Shown here one piece after another: positions 1 to 9,017 of a DNA stretch of 64,000 nt. The DNA is from Lunularia cruciata. Taxonomy: Eukaryota; Streptophyta; Marchantiopsida; Lunulariales; Lunulariaceae. Position numbers and translations under genes: made by a program. The first letter of the stretch is position 1, and every line of letters begins with the position of its first letter. The notes beneath the pieces were generated by a model. It made no database searches, was not told the DNA's origin, and saw only the letters and a list, made by a program, of their open reading frames with translations. The stretch covers positions 46,948,333 through 47,012,332 of the forward strand of contig OX419756.1 of assembly GCA_948567375.1 (NCBI GenBank), read 5' to 3'.

Positions 1-1417
1 TATGCAAAGGAGAAGAAGATGCTCGCTGTAGAGTACAAAGTCGAGTTGCAAATGTATCGGGTGGAGTTGAAGGTGGAGCGTTCTCGAGGATACGCATCGG
101 AATCAGTAGGGGACCTTGCTGGGAGATTACGAGCAATCTTAAGCACGGAGGCTGAAGGAAGATTGAAAAAAGCTCGTCTGCATGAGTTAAAGTTACTTGT
201 GCAAGAAACGTAGAAGCAAAGAGCCAAGGACATGGACATGAACACCTTATTAATTTGGTTGAGAGAACGCGTAGATAGGAAAATGTTAGATGTAGAGAAC
301 AATGTTAGTCTTAGATTAGATTTAGTCAATTTGGAATTAGAGAAGATTCGGAATAGTGTGACAGGGGAGAAGAAACCCGATCTCGCAGAAGTGGGAATTC
401 AGGTGTCATCGGACTTGAGAAGTGACACATTAGAGAAGAGTGGGTCGGGAAATAAGAGTGTAGATGGAGTAACCTGGAGTTCAATTACATATTGTAGTGA
501 AGAAGTTGTAGAATTAGTAAAGAAATTAGTAGAATCAGTCGTACCCAAAGAAGTTGAAGTAATAGGAAGATCATCGGGTTTGGAAGCCGATGATGAGGTA
601 GTCATCGGGTCAGAATAAAAGTTGATTTTGAGATAGGAAGAGTCAGATATGAAGAGATAGACTGTCACTTAGGATCTGTAGGTAGGAAAGGATGTTAGGA
701 AGCGGTGCCTAGGTAGGCAAATCTGCCGTTTGCTTCAGTATTTAAGTGAAGCATTCGCAGTACGATGTTATTCAGTATTCACATTTCTGAAGATAGATAA
801 AGCGAAGTTCTGTTCTCAGTACTCGTTGCTTAAGCTTAATTCCTATTGTCAATTTCGTGTTTGTGTTTGTGAGTGTGCGGAGAATTCTGAAGAGCAAGTC
901 AATGTGCTTGTGGATGTTGGAATCTGCAGCCTTGATCTTCATTCTGTGTGTTTTATCCTGAGTGAAGTGCATCAAAGCAATGCCTTGACAGATCTGAGAG
1001 GAATTGTAGTGTTGTTAGTATTCTGCATTTGTGAGTGCAGCACGAAGTTGATGTGAAGCAATTTTGATTGAGGAAGTTGTGCCTTCAGTGGAGGGGTGGA
1101 ACACAATTCTGAGGCAAAATTGGTCTTCGCAGTGAAGTGCCGTCTTCGGGAGAATTTGAATCATCACAATCAAGAGTTGTTTGGATAGAATTGACTATGT
1201 TGTGATTATGTGTGTGTATTCGTGATAAGTTGTCAAGATTGTGAGCTTGTTACTCTCTTCTGGGTGTAGTTTCTACTTGAGAGATTAAAGAAGCCATCAA
1301 GAAGAACTGCAATTGTGACTTTTGACTTTGTATTTGACCAATTCTGGGTAGTATCTCTGCGGGAACAAACTTTACTTACCCGATTACCGCAAAAGTGATA
1401 TTTGCCGGGTTGTCACA
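1..1417 (+). repeat. Large LTR copy A (3' part, truncated by window edge)
   Basis: This is the right part of an LTR about 3.8 kb long when complete. It aligns throughout with the LTRs at 1505-4244, 21361-24048 and 29294-33072 and, inverted, at 50253-54043. It ends in the family's terminal sequence CCGGGTTGTCACA at 1417. It sits inside element K, whose PHD-coding sequence resumes at once with GCACT, the probable right target duplication. The left end lies outside the window, so this may be a solo LTR or the 3' LTR of an element extending leftwards. Confidence 0.85.
19..618 (+). pseudogene. C-terminal remnant of the LTR-internal coiled-coil ORF (copy A)
   Basis: Two open segments (19-210 and 232-618) share one frame, separated by a TAG at 211-213. 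They correspond to the C-terminal 200-residue part of the ORF in LTR D (31676-32278). Shared landmarks are the ARLHELKLLVQET heptad-rich segment, the RVDRKxLxVEDN motif, and an acidic tail ending VxIGSE. The protein is rich in Glu, Lys and Leu and looks like a coiled coil. Its function is unknown. The homologous position lies in the U3 of the LTR, upstream of the LTR's TATA-like box. Confidence 0.7.
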
Positions 1418-1504
1418 GCACTATGGACCCAAGCTTCGTAGTCATACTTGTAAGCTTGTGATGCATGTTATATGGCTCTTTTGGTGGAGTTACTACTATG
1501 TTGA
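1418..1504 (+). mobile_element. Element K, left fragment: start of PHD-finger coding region
   Basis: These 87 bp align with the sequence encoding the start of the PHD finger in element J (minus strand around 34700-34760). The translation keeps DPS...SLxCML and GGVTTMLM, with the second zinc cysteine of the PHD changed to Tyr. K is interrupted on the left by LTR copy A and on the right by Element 1. The same coding region resumes at 24049 on the other side of Element 1. Confidence 0.75.
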
Positions 1505-1918
1505 TGTGGGTACCCACATTTTTGTTTTTTTTTGTATTTCCAAAGAAGAAGTGTATAGAAGAAGTCAAATTGCGCTTGTATGAAGAAGAAGGCAAAGAAA
1601 GGTGTCCTTGGGGTGTAACCCAAGGTAAAGTGACTTCGTGTCAAAAGGTGAGGTACTTGGAATTGCCCTGTCAGCATACAACCCCAATTAAGGAGACTTC
1701 ATCTCGGGGGTGCTCAACCCAAGGTGAGGACAATGTAACAACTTTACTTTGAGGCAAGACATTCAAGAATGAACTGTTCAAAAAAACGGTGGTCATACGC
1801 ATGAAGGACAATTGATAGTGACAAGAGCATGCAAGAGGTGTGATTTCTCTGTAGAAACTCAAAGTGAAGAAAGACAGAGGAGACGCGTCACTATAAAATT
1901 TTGGCTAAAGACAAAGCA

Positions 1919-3448
1919 ATGATAAGCAATTTTCCATTGCTATTAAGAAGTAGTCTTTGCAGGAGATCATGGGAAGGGAAGCGTAGTCGAAGATGCGCTA
2001 GTATGTCAAGTGGAAGTCAAGAGAGTTAATCCAAGAATCAGTAGGAAGAATAGTCCCCAACCTAGAGTGGAAGAGAGAAAGATGGGAGGAGGGAAGAAGA
2101 ACTCCAAATTTGCAATAAGAAATCATGCAATTTAGAGGTTAGACGTGATTGTGAGAATTGAGGTCCTGAGCAGGCTTTGTATCACATTCTTGGTATGCCA
2201 CTAGAATGTTAGTTTTCTAAGTTTCATGACTGAGATCATCGAGAGTAAGTGTCTTGATGGCCTTGAAGAAGAGAGGAAGAGAAGAAGGAGGAGATAAGTC
2301 TGCAAGCCAAAGTAATTCCGAGTGAAGGAGTAGAATATTTGAGGGAGATTGTGTGCTCGTTGTTGGTGAAGTTAGAGCACAAGAAAAGGGAGATGCAATT
2401 GACGTGTCCGGAGGTGAAGACTGTATTGCAGGTGTTAGCTCGATTGGAAGAAGAGAACTTGGAATTGAAGAAGAGTGTAATCCGAGGTGAGGAGAAAAGT
2501 GGAGTGCTATGAGTAGAGGCCATAGTGCAAAATCAAGTAATCAAGAACTTGAAGAGAGAAGTGGGAAGTAGAGAGAGAACCATAGAGCAAAATGATATAA
2601 CAAGGGAAAGACATGTAGCTAAGTATGAAATCTTGAAATAACAGTTTGCTGATTTGAGATTGGAGATTATCCATGCTACGGCAAGAGTAGCAGAGAAGGA
2701 GCAAGAGCTGAATAGAATGATGGAGAGTGTAGAAGAGAAGAAGCAACTCTAGCAAAGAGAGTTGACAATAAGATATAGAGAGGAAGAGAGGTTAAGAGAG
2801 TTACTTTGCAATCTAGAGGAGAAGATTGTGCAAAAGGAGAAAGAGAAGGAGAGAGTGAAAGCCAAGTTCAAAGTTGAATTAGCAATGTGTAGAGAGGATT
2901 GGCTTGTAGATCAAGAACGGGAGAGAAGAATGAGATTGGAGCCATTGAAGGAGATAGTAATGAAGATGAACGTGATGCTGAGTAAAAAAACCAGCATGTG
3001 AATTGAAGAGACAAGGCTACACAAGTTGAAGTTGTTGGTGCAAGAGACGAGGAAGAGAAATGCACAAGATAAAGATTTGAATGCTTTGCTTATCAGTCTT
3101 AGAACTTATGTAGATCGGAAGATATTGGAAGTGGAAGACAATATCATGATTAGATTAGACTTAGTGAAATTGGGGATAGATAAAATTTGGAAGGGTGTAA
3201 AAGCAAAACCCAAAATAGATGATATAGGAGTACAAATATCTTTGGAGTTACCAGTGGAGATATTAAAAGAGAGTGGGTCAGAAGATAAGGAGTTAGATAG
3301 ATTACTTACTAGAGGAATTGTAGATCAGAGCAAAGAAGTTTTAGAATTGGGAAAGGAATTAAGAGTTGTGAAACCCGAGGACAGAGTAGTAAGTGGAGTT
3401 ACTTTAGGTCTGGAAGTCAAGGAAGAAGTAGACATTGGATCGGAGTAG
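1919..3448 (+). pseudogene. LTR-internal ORF, deleted and frameshifted copy (5' LTR of Element 1)
   Basis: The ATG at 1919 corresponds to the start of the LTR ORF in D (29707) and E (53630). The N-terminus (MISNFPLLLRS) matches theirs. After the segment ending near 2290, about 1.05 kb present in D is absent. The coiled-coil part (LEEENLELKKS and following) then continues with several stops. Clean segments are 2762-3001 and 3026-3448. The gene is dead here. Confidence 0.7.
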
Positions 3449-3564
3449 TAAAAGATTTGAGATTTGAAGAGGCAGATATGAAGAGGTGCATTGTCATTTT
3501 GGATCTATGGGTAGGAAGAGTTGTTATGAAACGGTATAGTTGCTAGACCTATCGTTTGCTTCAC

Positions 3565-3572
3565 TATTTAAA
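3565..3572 (+). promoter_or_regulatory. TATA-like box of the LTR, 5' copy
   Basis: TATTTAAA follows a conserved TTGCTTCAC. The same box sits at the same place in the 3' LTR (23369-23376) and in LTR D (32395-32402). If it is the LTR promoter, everything upstream, including the LTR ORF, is U3, and R plus U5 are about 650 bp. Confidence 0.5.
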
Positions 3573-4251
3573 GGTGGTATTTGCATTCAAATGTTGTTTA
3601 GTGCTCATTATTTCTAAGAATAGATAAAGCAAAGTGTTGTGAAGTAGTGCTTGTCACTTGAGCTTGATTCCGAGTATCAATTTTGTGTCTATGCTTGTGA
3701 GTGTTTGGAGAAATTCAAAGTGCAAGTCAATGTGCTTGTTGGATGTTGGATTCCACAGCCTTGATCTTCATTCTTGTGTGTTTGATCTTGAGTGAAGTGC
3801 AATCAGAGCAAAGCCTTGATAGATGTGAGAGGAATTGTAGTGTTGGTAGTATTTTGTATTTGTGAGTGCAGTGCAGTGTTGATGTGAAGCAATTTTGATC
3901 AAGGAAGTTGTGCCTTTAGTGGAGGGGTAGAACACAATTTTGAGGTGAAGTCATTTTGCAATGAAGTGCTATTTTTGGGAGAACCTGAATCATCACAATC
4001 AAGATTGTTTGGAAAGATTTGATGGAGTTGTGATTAAGGAAATGTTAATTTGTGACAAGATTGTGAATTAGTGCTTGTTACTCTCTTCTAGGTGTGCTTT
4101 CTACCTGAGAAACTAAAGACACAACCAAGAAGTACTAAAGTGTTACTGTTTTCTTTGTATTTGACCAATTCTGACTAGTATCTCTGTGGGAATGAACTTT
4201 ACTTACCTGATTACCGCAAAAGTGATATTTGCCGGGTTGTCACATGATTTT

Positions 4252-4270
4252 TGGTGCCGTTACCGGGGAT
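4252..4270 (+). other. Primer-binding site complementary to tRNA-Asp
   Basis: The site is TGGTGCCGTTACCGGGGAT, 7 bp downstream of the 5' LTR end. It differs at two positions from the complement of the plant tRNA-Asp(GUC) 3' end, the primer used by many Athila and Tat elements. Confidence 0.8.
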
Positions 4271-4377
4271 AAAAATCTTGGAAGTGGAAGAATATGAAGC
4301 CAATTTCAAACAAGGGTGTTAAACCAATATGAATGTCTGCATTGAGAGAACAATGGGAAGAGAGAGTTTGAAGACAA

Positions 4378-5145
4378 ATGTTGCAGCATGAAGAAGAAGA
4401 ACGTCTAAATTTCCAATCTACTCTTGACAAAACCAAGCACAAGGTGTTGGACTTTCAACTTCTTCATGAAGTGCAAGAAGCCCTACAAGAACTTGACCAA
4501 AAGAAAAGTGAAGGTAGTTGGCAAGGCTACTTTGCATCCCCATCTTCCAACAAGAAGAAAGACTCAAGCGGACAGACATATTCTCTACGACCCAGCACAC
4601 CGACTTCCCCTAAAGCTGTAAAGAAAGTCATGTTTCTAAAGGACTTTGTTCAAGAAAAGATAGTATAGACATTAACGGAAGAAGAGTGTCAAAACCTCCT
4701 ACGTACGATTCCTCAATTGTCTTGAAGAAATTTCAAAGAACATTTTGAAGGTGTTGAGCCTAATTCTCCCATTTGGGTTGAAGTCGACACACTCAGAGAA
4801 GAAATTGTCAAGGAAGACTCTATTGAAAACTTGACTAATTGGAACCCCTAGGCCAACAACACGGTATCAATACCAGTCAACCCTTTGGCTCCATCAAGTT
4901 CAAACTTACCCCAACCGATCCCATCAAGTCAAACGATGACTTCGTTACCTGTCACTTGACACGCTTATCAAAAGTACTAGGGAATAGAACAAGACAAAGA
5001 CCCTGATGAATTCATCAAAGAATTCAAAGTCATCTCCTTTGCCAACAAGGAACATGAATTGGCGGATCGACTATGAATTTTCCTAAGTCTGCTCCGAAAG
5101 AAAGCTCGGAGCTGGTACACCCATGTAACCTAGAAGGGGTTTGTA
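4378..5145 (+). pseudogene. Element 1 gag, N-terminal part
   Basis: The open segment 4378-4668 starts with a Glu/Lys-rich helix (MLQHEEEERLNF). Further gag-like coding follows to about 5127 and includes DPDEFIKEFK and RKKARSWYTHVT, the usual gag stretch before the WxxLxxxF motif. Several in-frame stops interrupt it. The coding is cut by insert N and resumes at about 16092 with LEKQFLGTF, the next gag motif. It would encode the capsid/nucleocapsid precursor. Confidence 0.65.
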
Positions 5146-5589
5146 CCGGTGTCGTTGGGAAAATAGCCCACGTGTACCGTTGAGGCTTTTGGTGTGAAAA
5201 ATTTTCTTTTTCTCTTCTTGTTGTTGTAAGGAACATGGATTTATGTCAATATGTCTTGGGTGTGGTTTTATGTTACCTTGCCGTGGGAGATATTTCCTAT
5301 ATTATTGTGAAGCCCAAAAAAACTTATGGTGTTATTAGCTCAAGGAGTCTTTTAATGTGGCTTGAGCTAAGAAATAATATTGGGTTACACAAGCTCAGGT
5401 TTTCTTATATGTTATTGGAGTGAAGAGTATTTTCCTTAGTGGAGGAGCAAAAAAGAGTCTTTTGAGTTGGAAATACTTCGAGAAGCTTTAGAGGAGTTTT
5501 GATAGTGAAAGGTTTGTGGAATAACAACAGGAAAATGAGAGAGGACAGTGAAGGAACTCAGCTGGGGAGGAGAGGTTTTTTTTTTGGAC

Positions 5590-6769
5590 TGGACAGGAAC
5601 TGAGGAGAACAGAGGAGATTTTGTCTGGCTGAGGACAGAGGGCAACAAGGAGATTTTTGAGTTAATAAGGTTGGCCTGGACAGGAATTGAGGAGAAAGGT
5701 TTCGGGAGTTGTTTGGTTGAGGACAGAGGGCAACAAGGAGAATTTTGAGTTAGTAAGGTTGGCTTGGACAGGAACTGAGGAGAAAGGTTTAGGAAGTTGT
5801 CTGGCTGAGGACAGAGGGCAGTAAGGAGGATTTCAAGTTAGAGATCTTGTGGCTGGACAGGAAGGAACTTAGAGAGAAAATGATGTGAGAGAAGAGTTTT
5901 GCAGGTATGCCTTGAGGTGCAGGGCAAGAGAGGATTTTGATAGGTATGGCTTGAGATTGTGAACATCAGAAGGGAAATTTTTGCAGGCAAGTATGGCTTG
6001 AGATTGTGAAGACCAGAAAGGTGAATTTTCTAATTGCCTTGGGCAGGATAGTGGGAGAGGAAAATAGGAATGTACATGAATTTTCAAATTGAGATAGGGT
6101 GTGTAGGAGAAGAGAAATTTAGAAGTGCTTTGGGCTGGACAGTGGGAGAGGGAAGCAAAGCTATGCAGGAATTTTGAATTGAGATAAAGTGTGCAAGAGA
6201 GGGGAAAATTTTGAAGTGCTCTTGTGCAAGACAGTGGGAGAGGAAAGCATGGCTGTGCAGGAATTTTTGAAATGAGATAGGGTGTGCAAGAGAAGAGAAA
6301 TTTAGAAGTGCTTTGGGCTGGACAGTGGGAGAGGAGAGCAAGGATGTGCAGGAATTTTTGAATTGAGATACGGTATGCAAGAGAGGGGAAATTTTTGAAG
6401 TGCTCTTGTGCAACTTTGGCCTGGACAGTGGAAGAGGAAAACAATAATGTACATGAATTTTTTCAATTGAGATAGGGTGTACAGGAGAGAAGAAATTTTT
6501 AAAGTGCTTTTGTGTAGGACAGTGGGAGAGGAAAGCAAGGCTATGCAAGAATTTTTGAAATGAGAGAGGGTGTGTAGGAGAAGAGAAATTTAGAAGTGCT
6601 TTGGGCTGGACAGTGGGAGAGGGGAGCAAGGCTGTGCAGGAATTTTTGAATTGAGATAGGGTGTGCAGGAGAGGGGAAATTTTTGAAGTGCTCTTGTGCA
6701 GCTTTGGGCTGGATAGTGGAAGAGGAAAACAATAATGTACATGAATTTTTCAATTGAGATAGGGTGTAC
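5590..6769 (+). repeat. Tandem-repeat array inside N, left part
   Basis: The core GACAGTGGGAGAGG recurs at 6047, 6138, 6230, 6321, 6424, 6518, 6609 and 6712. Spacings are 91, 92, 91, 103, 94, 91 and 103 bp. The 103-bp monomers carry an extra CAGCTTTGGGCT-type segment. From 6230 on the monomers cycle in a fixed three-type order, a higher-order repeat of about 288 bp. An older, more divergent part with 88-bp spacing (GAGGACAGAGG at 5631, 5719 and 5807) precedes it. The minus-strand ORFs of up to 191 codons across the array are by-products of the repeat. Confidence 0.9.
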
Positions 6770-7448
6770 TGTAACACCCATTTGTGCATGTGTGTGGTAT
6801 TGTGATATTTAGCTTGGTATTACAAGTACTTAAGAGATATTATTTATATAGAGATAAAGGATGGTTCTATATTAGTCATGGTTAGCTAAAGTTAGTCATA
6901 GCTAAGATAGATGGGACCTTACTTTAGAGGAAGTAGAAAAGATGAGCACCACTATTTTGGATTTTAGTGTGTTGACTTGGTATTATTCCTAGGTGTTTGG
7001 CTTTGGGGAAAGAGTTGAGAACTCTTGGGCCCGCAAGCCTTTTTGTTTTGGATTCTTCTTTAGTCCAAGGATAGCCCATGTGAAGGAATCCTTGCTTTAG
7101 TGGTTGGGTCAAGATAAGGGGAATATGCCCATGTGAATGGATATTCCTTTCTACTTTTTGACTTTACTTGACTTTTAGTCTAGTAACTTGAGTTACTACG
7201 GTAATTAGTAACTTTGGTACGTAACTATTTCACAAGTATATAAACAAGGAGTGAGGAGGTACTCATCATCCTTTCATTTGCAACTATCTCTCTCTCATTG
7301 AGTTCTCTAGTGAGCAATGTCTTGAGTCTTGGAGTGTTAGCCTTGGAGGAGTATGATGGAGTTGGGGTTCCTTGCCTTCTTAGTCCATGGTGCGCTACCA
7401 TAATAGCCATCAGAGGTTCATCCTGAGTGAGAGACAGGCCGGCTCACA
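6770..7448 (+). repeat. 5' LTR of M1
   Basis: It starts TGTAACACCC and ends GGCTCACA, 679 bp. A TATATAAA promoter-like box is at 7237-7244. A 62-codon antisense ORF is present in all four M-family LTRs, but LTR similarity explains this. Confidence 0.95.
7237..7244 (+). promoter_or_regulatory. TATA box in M1 5' LTR
   Basis: TATATAAA is preceded by TTTCACAAG and located about 210 bp before the LTR end. The same box is at 14360-14367 in the 3' LTR. It is the likely promoter of the genomic RNA. Confidence 0.6.
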
Positions 7449-7452
7449 TTTT

Positions 7453-7471
7453 TGGTTCCGTTGCCGGGACC
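7453..7471 (+). other. M1 primer-binding site (tRNA-Asp type)
   Basis: TGGTTCCGTTGCCGGGACC starts 4 bp after the LTR end. It resembles the tRNA-Asp complement TGGCGCCGTTGCCGGGGAT, with a handful of differences. Confidence 0.7.
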
Positions 7472-7489
7472 TCTCTAGAAGGCAAGATA

Positions 7490-7660
7490 ATGTTCCGCGT
7501 CCAATTCTACATTAGGCAGAAGGAGGCTATGAGAGCTCACTTGGAGAGAACATTAGGAGAGGAGAGGGCTGAACTTATGTTAGAGAACCAAGATCCATTT
7601 GTATACCCTGTAGTCCATTATGATGTCTTTGAGGTGATTTTGTACATCTTGTACACATGA
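7490..7660 (+). CDS. Small ORF in M1 leader, 56 codons, unknown
   Basis: An ATG at 7490 opens a 56-residue ORF (MFRVQFYIRQKEAMRAHLER and following) ending at 7660. It is kept with few changes in M2 (46644-46471). It is basic and helical at the N-terminus and hydrophobic at the C-terminus. M1 and M2 are close relatives, so its conservation is weak evidence that it is translated. I do not recognise the family. Confidence 0.35.
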   Translation: MFRVQFYIRQKEAMRAHLERTLGEERAELMLENQDPFVYPVVHYDVFEVILYILYT

Positions 7661-8284
7661 GAGGAATTGGAGAGATTGTGTGAGGTGGATTGCAGATTTT
7701 GGGGATTAAGGTGATTTTGGGCAAAATATCAAGTTTGAGATCTGGACTTGAGATTTCTACACATGATAGCTTGGGTTATCTTTCAGTTAGCACACTTGAA
7801 ATTATTGAGAGAGCTTCTATGCGCACTGGGCTAGAATTTTTGAAAGTTGATAGGGTAAAGTGCTCCCGCAACTGCATGCTCTCTGGAAAATTGTACAGAG
7901 TCTGCCATTTCTTCAATTTTTTGTGAATTGTCCTGAAAATTTCCAAGAAAATTCAGTGCATTGTATCCTACCTGCTGCCACAAAAATTAGAGAGAGATCA
8001 TTTTTGCGCAGTGCGTTATGAGTTTTTGAAGTGAGGGGGGTGGTTTTCAGACCAAATCTGAAATATGGGTGCTGAATAGAAAGGTGTCTAGGCCAAATGG
8101 CTCGATGAAAAGATCTAAAATTTTGCAGGGAGGGACGCCCTAGAGTTGTGATCAAGTGTGGAAAATTGCAGAGGACTGTGACATATTCGTTGGGAGATTT
8201 GAGTGACATTGTGAGGAAGGGTCAATTCTGCAGAGTGGAGATCTCATGCATGAGAAGTTTGAGATCAACAAAAAGCATGTTTGA

Positions 8285-8782
8285 GTGTTTAGATTCATCT
8301 TTGGGAACATGGAGGGTCATCAAGAGTGGAAATTGAGATTATGCAAGGTTCCCAAAGGGTTTGAGGTGATTGTAGGGGTGGATTTGAGGAAAAGAGAGTT
8401 TACAATAGAATTTGAAGAGAGTGTTGAGAGGATCCAAAAACCTACACCACTTGGAGGAAAGAGTGAGTCTAAGTGCTTTCTATGAGGAGAGAAGGGACAT
8501 AAGGCAAGTTCATGTCCATTAACCTTTGAGAGCAAGAGATTGAGGGAAAGGAGAGGCTTACTTGACTTGGGTTTGCATGTTGGACCTTCTTCACCAAGAT
8601 TGGGAGGGAGAAGATCTAAGACCAAGGAGTTGTGTGAGGTTTGTGGAGTTGAAGGACTTCCAAAAGGACATGAGTGTAGTGGAGTAAAAGCACTTTTGGA
8701 AACTTTGGTGAAGGATCTTGGAGAGAGTCTTAGTACAGCTACAGAAATACTACCACCTTCATCAGCTAGTTCTCAAGATTAG
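8285..8782 (+). pseudogene. M1 accessory ORF upstream of gag with two Cys/His clusters, one internal stop
   Basis: One reading frame runs from 8285 to 8782 (first good ATG at 8309, MEGHQEW), broken only by TGA at 8483-8485. In M2 the same position reads Cys, completing CFLCGEKGHKASSC, a CX2CX4HX4C zinc knuckle. A second cluster, CEVCGVEGLPKGHEC, follows in the C-terminal half. The N-terminal 50 residues look like a small beta-rich fold. The protein is separate from gag, which has its own CCHC knuckle at 9861. A nucleic-acid-binding role, such as RNA chaperone or leader binding, is inferred from the knuckle only. In M2 a 1-nt loss shifts the frame after RLRER. Confidence 0.6.
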
Positions 8783-9017
8783 TGATGGAGATAATCTTTC
8801 AACTTATGGATAAACTATCCATGAGAGTTTGATTAATATGCACTCTAGGATTTGATGTTGCTATAGAAATCTTGGAGCAACCTGAACCTTTTGTGTTCCC
8901 TAGAGTGGATTATTCTCAGATGGTGTTAGTCATGTATATACTCTATTAGTAATAGAGTGAGAGAAAAGAAAAGAGAAAAAAAAAATTAAGAGAAAAGAAA
9001 GATAGTGAGGGGTTAAG

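Larger units (their letters stand above)
1505..4244 (+). repeat. 5' LTR of Element 1 (2740 bp)
   Basis: It starts TGTGGGTACCCAC and ends CCGGGTTGTCACA, directly before the primer-binding site. Compared with the solo LTRs D (3779 bp) and E (3791 bp), about 1.05 kb is missing inside the LTR ORF near 2290. The 3' LTR carries the same deletion. Confidence 0.9.

Noticed and set aside
5869-6629. Minus-strand ORFs of 181 and 191 codons
   Set aside because: They follow the tandem array; repeat units without stops in these frames create long ORFs by themselves. Their translations are repeats of one short phrase.
6924-7112. 62-codon antisense ORF found four times (also 14047, 39907, 47030)
   Set aside because: It lies in each M-family LTR and is conserved only because the LTRs are; no start context or motif.
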